This document shows, in pieces, positions 12,620 to 24,209 of a stretch of DNA of 64,000 nucleotides. Each line of letters begins with the position of its first letter. Position 1 is the stretch's first letter. The DNA is from Dichetophora obliterata. Its lineage: Eukaryota; Arthropoda; Insecta; Diptera; Sciomyzidae. A program made the translations under genes and the position numbers. Under the pieces are notes generated by a model. That model made no database searches and was not told where the DNA came from. It saw only the letters and a program-made list of their open reading frames with translations. Location: the NCBI GenBank assembly GCA_963920525.1, contig OY986438.1, forward strand, positions 46,662,288 through 46,726,287. Direction: 5' to 3'.

Positions 12620-13655
12620 ATTATTGTAAAAAAGAATCTTTATTTTAGAGTGAAAAATATAATAAGTCCATTTTAACATGGATTTATTACTTACTGTTTG
12701 CTCAACTATCACGAAGCTCTCAGTTTTAACTGAGTATTGCAGCATATCCTCCTTTGAAATAGGAGTGCAGGAATCTAACGAATAGCCAATGTGTGGTCCC
12801 ATTTGTGTGGTCAATTCCTATAACTTTTATGCTACATCTGGTGTACGCAAGGAAGAATTCTTGGGCAACTTTTATTTCTCTTACAAATGATATTAAAATG
12901 TGTTTTAACGGTTGCAAGTATTTGCTTTTTACCAAGGTTTAAAAGCTTTATCGTATGGTTCGTTCAATTGCGGAAGTTAATATTCTTTTATTCTATCTGT
13001 CTTGTTGATTGGTGTGATAGAAATTATTTTGCATTAAGCTTGAAAAAAATTTTTCACGTTACATTTTCAAAGCTTTGCGGTAATTTAATTTTTCCTATGC
13101 TATTCGCAATAATTTTTTTAAGAATCCAGTGATCAAGCCTGTGATTAAGGCTGTTTTATTATATACAAAGTTTTTATTTACTAAGCACTTGGATTTCATT
13201 TTTCCAAAGGCCTATTCTAAAACGTATCAGTTTTGATTTAAAAGACCCATAAACGCGTTAGATACTATTTTCAGCTTATGAGCTTATGTAAGTCTAGACT
13301 TGAATATTTCTCCTTCATTTGGAATCTATTTTATGAAGTTCATTCCAATACGTTAAGTGTATTCAAAAATAATTTCTTAAATTTTCGCTGAAACCGTTTA
13401 ATTTCAATGTTTTAAGAGGATCATAGTATGATTCGGATTATGATTGTTGCTAACATGTTATTAAGCATATAATATTTTTTTTTAATCATAATAAAATTAT
13501 TACAACAACTATATTTAGAAAAGGAACTTTTTTGTAGGAACCAAAATATTATTGAAACAATCATTATTCTCTTATTGGGTAGAAAAAAAAAGAATTGATT
13601 GCAACAACTATATAATGAATTTATTTTTAGGATCCAGAATATTATTGATACAATA
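12620..13655. other. non-coding, with a diverged two-unit tandem repeat at its end
   Basis: There is no convincing gene. Near 13498-13560 and 13597-13660, a unit beginning with CAACAACTATAT and running to (G/A)GATCCAGAATATTATTGA or a close variant occurs twice about 100 bp apart. The rest is AT-rich and unplaced. Confidence 0.4.
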
Positions 13656-13660
13656 ATTTA

Positions 13661-13885
13661 TTTTTTTTTTTATTTTCATGCACTCCAATTTCCACAGCTA
13701 TTAATTTAGATATATCCAGAGGCTTGCGATTGCCTGGGATGAACATAAATATCAACTGAAAAATCTTTTTGATAAAATTTTCTGTACGAGCTGGGGTTTG
13801 AACCGTGGCCTTGTCGCTTACGAGCCACGCACACTACCAGTAGGCCACAGCCGCTACTACCGCTCGCCTGACTAGCGCCATTCAT
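13661..13885 (-). mobile_element. tRNA-derived SINE
   Basis: On the minus strand, an A-box-like TGGCCTACTGG (13847-13837) is followed 33 nt later by a good B box, GGTTCAAACCCC (13804-13793). This is the split internal RNA polymerase III promoter of a tRNA. The body continues for about 120 nt without tRNA structure and ends in an A-rich tail (the T-run at 13661-13671 on the + strand). No folded tRNA can be drawn from the box region, so it is a SINE and not a tRNA gene. Confidence 0.7.
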
Positions 13886-13889
13886 AAAC

Positions 13890-15279
13890 ATGGTACATTA
13901 AGTGCATTGTCACGAAAATAGCAATATTTGTGATAAAAAAATATGGATAAAGTCGAAAATGTCGATAAAACTTATTGTGTCTGAATGAAGTGAAAGTTTT
14001 TCATGCAAACTGTTCAGACACAATAAATTCTTTAGATTTTTGGTTATGTTCTGCTTCGTTTGCCAACAAACAAAGAATAGTTTAGATAAAAATTCAAAAT
14101 TCTAATATGTTTGTCTCTATAATAATATTCACATTTATCATGAGTGACAGAACTACAACATTTTTGTTGCAACTTATATTTGAGGCAAGCATGGTTTGCT
14201 GACGATTTCAATGATGTTATGATTTCAAATATTATGCTATTTTTGGTACCACCATTAGTTAATAATGACTTTATTAAGACAAAAATTTGTGTTTGCAGAA
14301 ATAGTACAATGATTTAGTAAAAAAATTATTATTGCAATAATCATGTCTCAACCATGTCTTTTCACTGCGTGTATAGTGTGTGCTGTAAACTGTTGCGTCT
14401 GAACACACTCAAAGATAGAAGAACGAAAAACTTTAACTCTTAATAAAAATAAAATAGTTCATGAAGTAACAGGTTGCAACAGCAACAAATAAGCATAAGG
14501 TTTAAATGTAAGTCTAAAAAATATGATTTAATATAAAATAAAATAAATAGTAATAAAAATATACCTTCATTAAAGGCGGAGTCACTGATCACCTTTAGCA
14601 TTTTTTGCAAGTTTTTTTATATGAAGTTTTCTCTCAGGGAAAATACTTGGCGCTCGCTCTTCAGTTTGATTAACATTATCTTAATTCACACAAAAACTTA
14701 CTCAAGGCTATCATTGAATCCAGCTTAACTTAAAATGAATACATAATTTATATTTTTTCTATTTATTCACTCTCAATTACACTTTTTAGACTGGTTAAAA
14801 TATTGTTTTTGTACTAGGCACTTTGGTAATAATCCGGAATTATTTCCTAGAAATTGTCGAAATACAGTTTGAAATACAGTTTGAAATACAGTGTAAAAAT
14901 TTGTCATTTTATAGTATAAGATGCAAGAAATATACACTTATTATAAAATTAAAATAAAAATTAAGTCAACAATTACTTAATAATGCCTTTAATTTTATAA
15001 GATGTAAACATTATAAAACAATAACATTAAACGAAAATTTTGGCTTTTAAATGATATTGAGTATTTAAATGACATGAACTTTCACTGCATGAAAACTTTT
15101 TGAAAATAGACTAAAAACAACTCAATTAAAAATTTTGTATCGTATTTTCTAAAACTTTTGGTTTATTTGAAATTTTCTTCAGACGTGTTCTACAACTGTA
15201 TGTTAGTGTTTTAACTTTATTAGAACATAAGAACGTTGAACAGTTACAAATTAGCGCAAAATGCGAACAACTTTCAAAT
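13890..15279. other. AT-rich spacer, no gene seen
   Basis: No sustained reading frame. Repeated short strings such as GAAATACAGT in tandem (about 14869-14893) are the only structure noted. Confidence 0.4.
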
Positions 15280-15287
15280 ATGCATAT

Positions 15288-15889
15288 TAGGCCGAGTCGA
15301 TTTGTGGGGAGGCAAAAAAATCGCCCATTGCTCAATGAAAATCGTTTTTCTAGGGATCAAAATAAGAAACTTTGCCCAAGGAACTATACCTCTAAAACGA
15401 ATTCTAATGCCCCAACTTTTCAGTAGGGTCAAATTTTGAAAAATCCCCCTTTGACCCATTTAGAGTGCCCCAATCGAGTCCAAATCTATGACCGACCCCC
15501 ACTAACTTTGCAGGGCCGATCCATCCATGCCAGTGGCACACCCTCTGGGGGGTTCCCCATGCAAACAAAGTTCTCCATACAAACAAATGTTTGAATGGGG
15601 AACCCTAAGGGGGTTCCAGGGGGTTCCAGGTTGTGTGCCACTGGCATGGGTGGATCGGCCCTCCAAAGTAAGTGGGGATCGGTCACACATTTGGACTCGA
15701 TAGGGGCACTCTAAAAGGGTCAAAGAGGAATTTTTAAAATTTGACCCTACGGGACAAAAATTAAAAGTTGGGGCATTAGAATTCATTTTAGAGGTATCGG
15801 GCAAAGTTTCTTCTTTTGATCCCTAGAATGAGCAATAGGCGATTTCATTTTCACTGAGCAATGGGCGATTTTTAAATCGACGCGCCCTA
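15288..15889. mobile_element. hAT-type MITE, long inverted repeat with 8-bp target duplication
   Basis: The ends are TAGGCCGAGTCGATTT on the left and, as reverse complement, TAGGGCGCGTCGATTT on the right. ATGCATAT flanks both sides (15280-15287 and 15890-15897). The inverted symmetry runs almost to the centre: CGCCCATTGCTCA, ATGCCCCAACTTTT, TTTAGAGTGCCCC, GCCGATCCA and GCCAGTGGCACA all have mirror copies. It is GC-richer than its surroundings. The open frames on both strands are by-products of the palindrome. The 8-bp duplication and TAGG ends point to hAT; other superfamilies with 8-bp duplications cannot be excluded. Confidence 0.8.
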
Positions 15890-17393
15890 ATGCATATACT
15901 TATGCAAAAAAAATCCCGTGAAATGACCTAAATTGAAAATATTCTTGCTTGTGATTCTGTTTATTCTTTGTTTGTTTTAAAGCATAACTAAAGTTCTTAA
16001 AAACGTAAAATTAAATTTGCAAAAAAATTACAATTGAAGTAGTTCAAGTTATGAACAAAAAATTAATATGTTATTCAATATTAATATTGCGATATATGTA
16101 TATTCTTTTTTTTACTAATGCAGTTTATAAATATTAAAAAAATCCAACATTTTACTTCCGAACGAGATTTTTTCATATAAACGGATTCCTTTATATTCAA
16201 AAATAATTAAATAACTATTTATTAATATATTTAAAAAAAATTTGAGCACTCCAGTCTAAGATGAGACCAGATTCAAAATCATCGAAAATACTTTTCATTG
16301 CTAAATCAATTTTATAGAAAATTTGTTTGTAATTTATTTTTTTAACATTAAAATAAGTTTTTCAAAATATTTTTAAATTATAAGATCTTTTTTAAAGTAA
16401 TAATTTTTGTTTGCAATAGTCTTTTTTGTACTAATTGTGTAATCCTTCTGCCTTTTTGGAAGTGTCTGAACCCATAAACCGTCCTTTACTAAGGATCAAT
16501 AAGATCTTAATATTTACAGTTGTAGAAAAAGAATATTTTCATATTTTACAAGAAAACTCTAAAATTCGGTTCATATTTCTTTTTATTTAAAAAGACATGA
16601 CCGAACTAAATTATTTAATGATTTCAATCGAAAGAGCAACTTATTTATTTGAAAGTAATTTCAAAATAGAGAGTTAAATGGCCGATATTGCCGGTTAAGG
16701 AAATAAAAGTTAAAAAATTACAAAAAATCTTCTATTTATTTGCTTTTATAATTCAGTAAAAGTTACTTGCGCACTACAATGTTTGCGAGTATGAGTACAG
16801 AATTTATTACACAACTAAAAAATGATTAAAAAATTCTGTGTTTACTCTTCTTTCACTGCATATTATATGAAAAAAACTCCTTAAGAATTATTTAAGCATT
16901 TTGTCAATCTTCCTTATATTCTTATGAATAAGCTTTAAATTTATTAAGTAATAATTATACATACTATCATTCTTTAAGCTATATTGCGCCTTGGCGCCTT
17001 GTAATTAAATCTCCGATTATGTTTTCTTTCCTTTTTTATCTACTAACAAGTTCTTTATTACGCGAAGAACGTTCGCTTGCCTTGTTATGCAAATCTAATT
17101 GCTCGCAATTTTTCAAGTGTTTCATTTTGAAAATCACCGTAAAATTTATGTGCTACAAAAGCTATGTCTTGGCATTTGCTGCTAATTATTTATAACAAGT
17201 TGTGTTGAGTGTGAAATGCTTATAAATTGCATACATTTGATATAACTTAATTGCACTGTGGTGTGGCAAAATTTTTTTCTGCTTCAACTTGTATAATTTT
17301 CACATTTATTGTAAATTGCTTGCATTCAGAAACTGTGAAGAACTTGCTTTTATTACTAATCTTTAACCAACAGCTTTAAATATGTTTAGGCTC

Positions 17394-17422
17394 AAACGAA
17401 AGTCTTAAGCCACAAACTGTGG
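17394..17422 (+). repeat. dispersed motif, weak copy
   Basis: CTTAAGCCACAAACT in the same order and orientation as the consensus, but with differences (AAGTCTTAAGCC, ACTGTGG). It may be chance or a diverged copy. Confidence 0.3.
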
Positions 17423-18060
17423 CAGCGTTCTTCAGCGCTGGTTCATTAATTAAGGAACAAGAAACACAGACAAATATCTAAGTATTTTTGCAGCTATGGC
17501 TAGCTGATTATACAAACATTTTAATTAATTAAAAACATGTTCTTCAGTTGTTATTTCTAATGTTTAACCGTTATGCAAGTAATAAACAAATTAATAGATA
17601 CTTGTCCAAATATTCATCAATCAAATGGATTTAGGTTCAAAGTGTTGTATTGTTTGTCTGGCGCAATTAAGAGTTAAGGTCAGTATTTTTTAACGCTTTT
17701 TTCTAAGCACAGGCATTGAATTACTGCATCTCAGCTGCTCATCAATAGCAATGAGCCAAATATTAAAATATGATATTTAGGCTCTTTTTGTTTAATTGCC
17801 TGCGATAATCAATCATAAATTAATTATTTGCAAAGTAAAGTCTATTTATTTTAGTTGGTTTTTTTTTTTGCTGTTGAAACATGGGGAAGTTTGTTTTGTG
17901 GTTTTTTTGTTTTTATTTTCTGACAGCTTCCAGCTTTGCATTTTGGCATAATAAATAACAAAATGTTTAAATTATTTAAAAACAAATAAATATTAAGCAG
18001 CAACCAGTTGCTATACTATCGCTATCGCATACACAGACATATTTTAGTAACTGACAAAAA

Positions 18061-18084
18061 CAAACGACTTAAGCAACGAACTTG
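18061..18084 (+). repeat. dispersed motif, copy 2
   Basis: Matches GACTTAAGCAACRAACTTG exactly (R = G), preceded by CAAAC. The flanks are unrelated to the other copies. Confidence 0.65.
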
Positions 18085-18680
18085 ATTTTGAGTATTAGGT
18101 AAATTTAGCACTTTTTGTATTTAGAATAGCATTTTAATTGAATTGTAACGCCTGACTAATTTTACTAAAGGCAATATTATGCTTCTCCTTAACCTTGAAT
18201 TATATCAATAAAAACAAATGCTTTTCGGTTTTGATGAACACTTTTAATTTCATTGAGCTTTACTCTTGATTTTACATTTTTTTTTTATAACTGCTAATTT
18301 TTGTTTATACATTTTTATTATAATAAAACTAACAAAATGTCTTAATTTGCACAGCTTAGAGCTAAAGCTGGCCAACAAGTTGAGTGGGTATGATTTGTCG
18401 TTTTGTACTTGTTGCTGTTGTTGCTTCTACCAATACGTTTTTGCATATGCTTAGGGTATGAGTAGAGTTTTGAACATATTTTTTTAATACTTCCTGAATT
18501 TTGTACGTACATAATTCAAATGTCGATTGTGCTCGCACTCAAGCAACAAAGCAAATAAAACAAGGTTGTGCGCAATTAGCTAGATAAATATTTGAATAAA
18601 AAAAAAATACGAAAAATATTTTAAGTGCAGCGGCAACTTGATGCATTAATTAAGCTTTTTATCGCTGTTAAATCAAAAAA

Positions 18681-18703
18681 AAAAAGACTTAAACAACAAA
18701 CTT
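18681..18703 (+). repeat. dispersed motif, copy 3
   Basis: GACTTAAACAACAAACTT: one change from the consensus core, and the final G is replaced by C. Confidence 0.5.
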
Positions 18704-19338
18704 CTGTAAATTTAAGGGGCGTCCCTAGTTTGACAAGGGTCTCAACGAGCGCTTTTAAAGTGCTTTAATTTTGTATATGCCAGCTGACGGCCCTGCTTTT
18801 AAACATATGTTGCTCACTTTCTCTGCTCTGCTCACCTTTATGCTTAGGCAATGTGCAAAGTGCGATGCCTAAACATTTGGTTACGCATATGTAAGCAAGC
18901 AGTGACAAAAACACGATGAATCAGTTAGTTCAACAAATGCATTGCACAAAATAAACAACTATGTTTTCTACAACTTTTTTTTTCGCCATACCGACGATGA
19001 TGATTAACTTCAACCGTGTGCTCTACTTAGAAGTGCGCCACTTTTGACCAAGAGTTGCATGTTTAACATTTTAATACAAATTTATACACTGCGCATGCAT
19101 CTCAAGTCTCAATATAACTTGACATATTTGCCAATAAATAAAAGCAAAATAACAAATTTCACAAACGTATGCGAACAAACAACACCACAACCAAAGACAA
19201 ACAAACAAAAGGCATTGCATCGCATCGCAGCAACAAATTGGCTGCAGGCCACACGTAGTCAATGAATGAGCGTTACAATTTTTCATTCTAATGTGCTTTA
19301 GTTTACTTTGTGTTGACATTTGCACTGAGAGTGGCTGA

Positions 19339-19366
19339 ATGACTGACTGACTGACAGACTGACTGA
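19339..19366. repeat. GACT tetranucleotide microsatellite
   Basis: About six tandem GACT/GACA units. Confidence 0.9.
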
Positions 19367-19753
19367 GTAACATTATTACACTCAAACTGATGTCTTGGCC
19401 AGCAACGCAGCTAACCAAACGTCATTTCGCTATGATTTAATATTGCACAATGCAAATGAGAAGAAGAAGAACATGCATATTGTCATCAGTATTCCTAACA
19501 AACTGCAAATAAAACATAATAAATAAATAAATGAAGCTTAATATTTTCTTGTTAAATATTGTGATTGTTTGTTAAATTAAAAGGAAAAACACTGAGTTCT
19601 CTTGAATCGATTGAAAATTAAAAAGTCTAACATGTCGCTGACAATATGAGAGGAATTTGTGGGGAAAAGTGAGGAACTTGTTATTGGGAGAAATTTGCTG
19701 AATTCAATTAAAAACTCTTAAATAAATACATTATAAATATATGTAAATCAACC

Positions 19754-20262
19754 CAGTGGCGAAAGTAGACTTCGAAGACGTTGTCTTTGAAGCCGTCGTT
19801 GAAGACAACAGAGTAACAATACGGATTTTTTGTTAACATGTGTTCAGAAATTCAGGAGCAAAATAAATCGTATGAAGTGTTTATCAAAAAAAATTTTTCA
19901 AATATATTTTTACTTAAAAAGCTGAAAATCTGGCTTCAAAGAAGGATCGATCTAGAGAAAAAGGGAGAGTGGAAATATTGGGTTAGTCAGAAGCATGAAG
20001 TAAGGAGAGCGCGATGAGACACAAATATACAATAGAGTAAACACATGCAGACGTGTTCTGTTTTTAGCGAACGCGAACATTGTGCAGTACGTAGATCCCA
20101 TCCGTCGTCGAAGACGAGGCGAAGTTTAGTCTTGCAAGTTATTTGGCTAATTTGTTCGAAATTTTCTTCGAGCACAGATATAGGATTGGAGCGATCTGTT
20201 CTCGAAGACTGAGTGCTGACTTGAAAGACGTCTTCGAAGACGGATGCATCCACTTGCTACTG
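19754..20262. mobile_element. MITE with CAGTGGC-type ends
   Basis: The left end CAGTGGCGAAAGTAGAC, running into CTTCGAAGACG, is mirrored at 20229-20262 (reverse complement CAGTAGCAAGTGGATGC, then CGTCTTCGAAGACG). The ends resemble the CAGTGGCG termini of insect hAT elements. I could not find a clean target duplication, so the superfamily is tentative. Open frames inside are incidental. Confidence 0.55.
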
Positions 20263-20578
20263 GGAAGTTGAAACATTTTTTTTTTTTACCATTTTCAAAT
20301 ATCGTTATTTTGTTTAACAAAATACTCACTAAAAACCTGTATCGAGCCTTACAATTAAACAAAATAGAAAGAGCGAGGAACTCCTCTATTCCTTTTATCA
20401 CAGATTTTAATCAAAAACTTTAACAGTTTTGTAAATAATTAGAAGTGCATGTTATTGCTAAGATCATTTGACGTTTTGTTTTATTTTTTGAAATCTTAAT
20501 TTAATGCAAACATCTTTCGAAATATTTAATTTTTTTATGATAAAAATTTTTGTCCAAAACCTTGTTATGACGATTTAA

Positions 20579-20813
20579 AACCCGGAATATGCTACGATAT
20601 ATTATAAAAAAATACATGATGTTGTGTTGTTTAGACTTATTTTTAAATCTAATAATAAAAAAAAAACTAATAAAAATTAATAAAACATAAGACAAGCCCG
20701 GAATATGCTACGATATACAATATTATAAAAAATACAAGATTTTGTTGTTGTTTAGATTTATTTTTTAAATCTAATAAAAAAAAACAAATAAAAATTAATA
20801 AAACATAAGACAA
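20579..20813. repeat. two-unit tandem duplication of about 118 bp
   Basis: CCCGGAATATGCTACGATAT opens both units (about 20580 and 20698). Each ends in AATAAAACATAAGACAA. The units differ by small insertions and deletions in A-runs and a few substitutions, so the duplication is not recent. Confidence 0.85.
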
Positions 20814-20917
20814 AATTGTCTATACCATTAATTAAAAGTACTCACGTATGTTCAGAACCGCAAAGCTTATTAATTAAAATTAAAGGAGTATAAGTTATGG
20901 TCTGCATAGTAACCATG

Positions 20918-22038
20918 CAGCAATTCTACTTTAAACGTATCGGTAAAATAAAAATTTTGCATGGAGCATCACTGATGGAAATAAAAAACAAAATTTAGAG
21001 GAAAAAAGTTTGGCGTGATTTTTTGCGGAGTTACAGGGAGTACAAAATTGTCAAAACTCTGCAAAATCGTATAAAATCGAGTTTTACTAAAATTCATATC
21101 TCAAACATTTTTTAACCGAATGTTAAGTTTGAACTACCGTTGGAAATTTAATTAAAATAACTTTATTTAAAAAAATGCGAAATTTTGGTGGTTGGAAGTT
21201 TCATCTCTTTCGGAAAGGTAATTAATTTCGATACAGGGTGCACCACCACTGGAAAACCATTAAAAAAATTAATATTTTTTCTTAAGGCTGGCAAAATTAC
21301 TTTTTAATCAATATATAAAAAATAGGGTGGGGACTCAATGGGTTTATTAGATATGGTAATTTTGACATATTTTCATTTCAATTTGGATGTTAAAATGTCC
21401 ATGTCTCTTAATTTTCTAAAACGTATTCTTCGAACCCCTTCTTCGAAATCAGTTATCTAACCGCAAGGGCTGGAACCCTCAACCACTAAAATTTCGCAAA
21501 ACTATTTTTGGATTAAAGTCACTTCAATTAATTACCTTTTCAAATGGTAAATAGTTCAAACTTAAAATTTAGTTAAGAAATTCGTTTGTCAATCAAAAAA
21601 ATATTTGTGTTTAGATGTTAAAAATCATATCTCATTAACCCATTGAGTCTCCACCTTAACTTTTGTATTCTTTATAATGTCATTTTTTCAGCTTTAAGAA
21701 AAAAATTATTTTAACTTTTTTAAATAGTGTCCTCGCACGCCTACATCGAAATTAATCACCAAAATTTTCAAAATTATTTTAAAAATGATAAAAGTTATTT
21801 TAGTTACCTTTCCAATGGTAGTTCCAACTCAACATTTGGTTAAGAAGAGTATGAGATATGAATTTTCCTTAAAATCGAATCTCTACGTTTTTGCCGATAT
21901 TTGTCAAAAATAACGTCAACATTTTTTCCTCCAAATTAAGTGTTTCGTTTATGTCAGTAATGCTCCTTGCAAAAATTCACTACAATCGGAGATGGTCATT
22001 CCGGTGCTAAGGCCGGTACGTTCAAAATGGAATTGCTG
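20918..22038. mobile_element. palindromic (foldback-like) element, family P copy B
   Basis: The ends CAGCAATTCTACTTTAAAC and (reverse complement) CAGCAATTCCATTTTGAAC match those of copy A at 11323. The same ordered modules follow: GCATGGAGCATCACTGATGG and its mirror near 21955, TTTGGCGTGATTTTTTGC, TTAATTTCGATACAGGGTGC and its mirror near 21740. It is about 1.12 kb and non-coding. It is diverged from copy A by many substitutions, so neither copy is young. Confidence 0.7.
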
Positions 22039-22123
22039 CATACACTTTTTTTATTCTTATCATCAGCGAAATGTTGAGCAACATAAAGGTGGTGAGCACC
22101 GCTAAGAAGGTTGTGCGCAAAGC

Positions 22124-22420
22124 TCACATGGCCGTTCCACTGACAACATTTTATGGGCATTGCACAAGGGTGCGTTGTACCTCACATACAATTCCAATTT
22201 GTGATATCGAATAGCTTTGGAATAATTGGTCACACAGTCTCGGAATTCGGTATTTGAACACAATTTACACGTGCCGTTCCCAAAAGCAAATTTTTTTGGC
22301 GACCATCCATAATACCCAAATTTGAGATATCGAATTGCTTTTAAGAAAAACATCGCACAGTCGGAATTCCGTATTCGACCTTAATTTACACATGCAGTTT
22401 TACTGGTAACATTTGGTAAC
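22124..22420. repeat. diverged tandem repeat, about 125-140 bp period, three partial units
   Basis: CACATGGCCGTTCC (22124), CACGTGCCGTTCC (22268) and CACATGCAGTTTT (22389) start successive units. GATATCGAAT followed by (A/T)GCTTT and GGAATTC(G/C)GTATT recur in the units between. This may be a fragment of a satellite or of a larger repeat. Confidence 0.5.
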
Positions 22421-22439
22421 AATGGTTTAAACCTCCACC

Positions 22440-23555
22440 ATTCATGGCTTTACCTTTAGTTAACTTTGATTGTGAAACTCAAATCTGTTAGTTAACCCTA
22501 TTGGACCCACAATTATTTATTTTAATTTTTTGTTTTTTTGCATAAATTGAGGTCAATTGGCTAAAGAAACCATAAATATGTAATAGTCTTCAATTTTCTA
22601 TTCTTGGTTTTTTAGAAAAACGTGGCCCCATATGGGACCACCGACACTACTGAGGTTTTCACTTTTCAAAAAGGAAAAGATAATAAGTTTTTGGTATTTG
22701 AGTAGTTTTTATTAGAATCAAGTAGAAAAAAACCTCAAAATAGCGTGCATACAGTACAGAAGTGAAACTTCTAAAAATTTAGAATAAAAGCGATTTTTGT
22801 TAAGGAAATACTATTAAAAATTTTAATAAAAAATATTCTGTTTCTTTAACATTTACTCTGTTTTTTGTTAGTGCTTCAAATGTAATACAGATTTTAATGG
22901 TTTGTGATAGCTAAAATATGTTCGTAATTTGCTATTTTCGACATGAGAAAATTGTATCTATTGTAGGGAGATCTGTTTTGTAGGTCCCAATCAAAACAAA
23001 AAACACAAAATATAGAAAATTTCTATTAAAGTTCATATCAAAATATCTATGACACTGAGGGAGGTCAGACAGCTGATCCTATTAATTTTTCCCTCTTAAC
23101 ATTTCTTTCAAGCACACCTATACTCTATCTGTCACCCTTCTGGGGATCCCCATACAAAAAAAAAAAACAAAAAATATAAAGTATCATTGCTCGTGTACAC
23201 GAAAACGTATGTAAAACTCGAAATATTTTTGTAACGAAAATTTTTCTTAACGATACTAGAAAATTTTTACCCTCAATATCAAATCGCCACCTAAAAATTT
23301 ACACTTCAAACACTATAAAGAAACTTAAAAAGTTTTACGAAAGCTGTCTGAAAGCTGTCTGAATTTTCTGAAAGTCAAATACCCAGCTGCGCCCAGCGGC
23401 TCCATATAGTACCGTCTAAAAAAAATCATTGAATTGTTTGCACTAAAAGTCAACAAAAAGTTTGGAGAAGTGTATGCTTTTCTCTGGTTCTAAATATCAA
23501 TGGAAAAAAATAGGCGTTTAAATGGATAAAAATAATTTTTCATCGCCATGTTTGT
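22440..23555. other. unassigned non-coding stretch
   Basis: TTAACCCTATTGGACCCA at about 22495 looks like a piggyBac-type end (TTAA then CCCTATT), and GGGACCA recurs at about 22635. I could not find the partner end. No gene is seen. Confidence 0.3.
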
Positions 23556-23559
23556 AAAA

Positions 23560-23671
23560 ACTGGAGCACAAATATGATATTTCACAAAATTTTTTTATAT
23601 CAATCGGCCAAGTAGTTTTGGAGTAAAATGGTAACATCAAATTTCCACTTCAATTTCATATAATAGATAGA
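23560..23671 (-). mobile_element. Helitron 5'-terminal fragment
   Basis: Read on the minus strand from 23671, it begins TCTATCTATTATATGAAATT, then GAAGTGG and TTACCATTTTACTCC, then CTACTTGGCCGATTG. This is the same 5' end, in the same order, as the small Helitron at 57674-58163. It starts with TC after an A, as Helitrons do. No CTAG 3' end was found to its left, so the copy is partial. Confidence 0.55.
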
Positions 23672-23933
23672 TATAAAAATTTGTACAAAACTAAAATTTA
23701 ATTACAAAAGTTTTCTGTAATTCAAATAAAAAATATTTAGAGAATTTAAGTGAAAAGTACTATTTTAGATTAAGTAATCTTGGTTTAAGAAGAAAATAAC
23801 ATTTACTATAACAAGTTCAATATTTTTGTCAAAGTTGCATTTAAAGAAGGTCCGATCACTTTTTTTGAAAAACCTCAAAAAAAGCTTTGTCGATTTTTAA
23901 ACTTTTCGGAATCATTTGATTAACCTTTACCTG

Positions 23934-24203
23934 GAGTCGTGGGATACGTACATACCCTACGTTCTTTCTCGTTTAGATTTGTTTGGAATTTTTTCTAGTT
24001 TTCCGGATTTTTTATGAACGCTGATCTTTATTTTTATCAACTTGAACTATTTTACAGTTTAAAGTGGTATCTAAAGATGATCTCTGAATTTTTTGAGACA
24101 AAATAATCAATATTTAAATTTTTACATAGATTTTAATCACTGAGGTTCGTTTGTACCCTACGAGTCCAGGTATGTTACTCAGGATGAGCATGTCAGGTGA
24201 AGG
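23934..24203. mobile_element. piggyBac-type MITE in a TTAA target
   Basis: TTAA at 23930-23933 and 24204-24207 flanks the terminal repeats CCTTTACCTG and (reverse complement) CCTTCACCTG. A second inverted pair lies just inside: ACCTGGAGTCGTGGG on the left, and on the right the reverse complement ACCTGGACTCGTAGGG. The TTAA duplication and CC(C/T) ends are the mark of piggyBac-family mobilisation. It is non-coding, 270 bp. Confidence 0.7.
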
Positions 24204-24209
24204 TTAAAG

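Larger units (their letters stand above)
15900..19750. other. mostly transposon-poor non-coding block
   Basis: From about 17000 on, the texture matches the 6.8-9.7 kb block: TTG/CAA strings, TTAATTAA and TTTAT-rich strings, and no paired terminal repeats. It carries three copies of the dispersed motif (17394 weak, 18061 and 18681 strong). I recognise no exon. Confidence 0.4.

Noticed and set aside
13793..13847. tRNA gene on the minus strand
   Set aside because: A and B boxes are present, but no acceptor stem or anticodon arm can be folded; it fits a SINE head.
15126..15804. Cluster of open frames on both strands
   Set aside because: By-products of the hAT-type MITE palindrome at 15288-15889.
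22495..22660. Possible piggyBac end (TTAA then CCCTATTGGACCCA)
   Set aside because: No partner terminal repeat or second TTAA in a suitable place was found.
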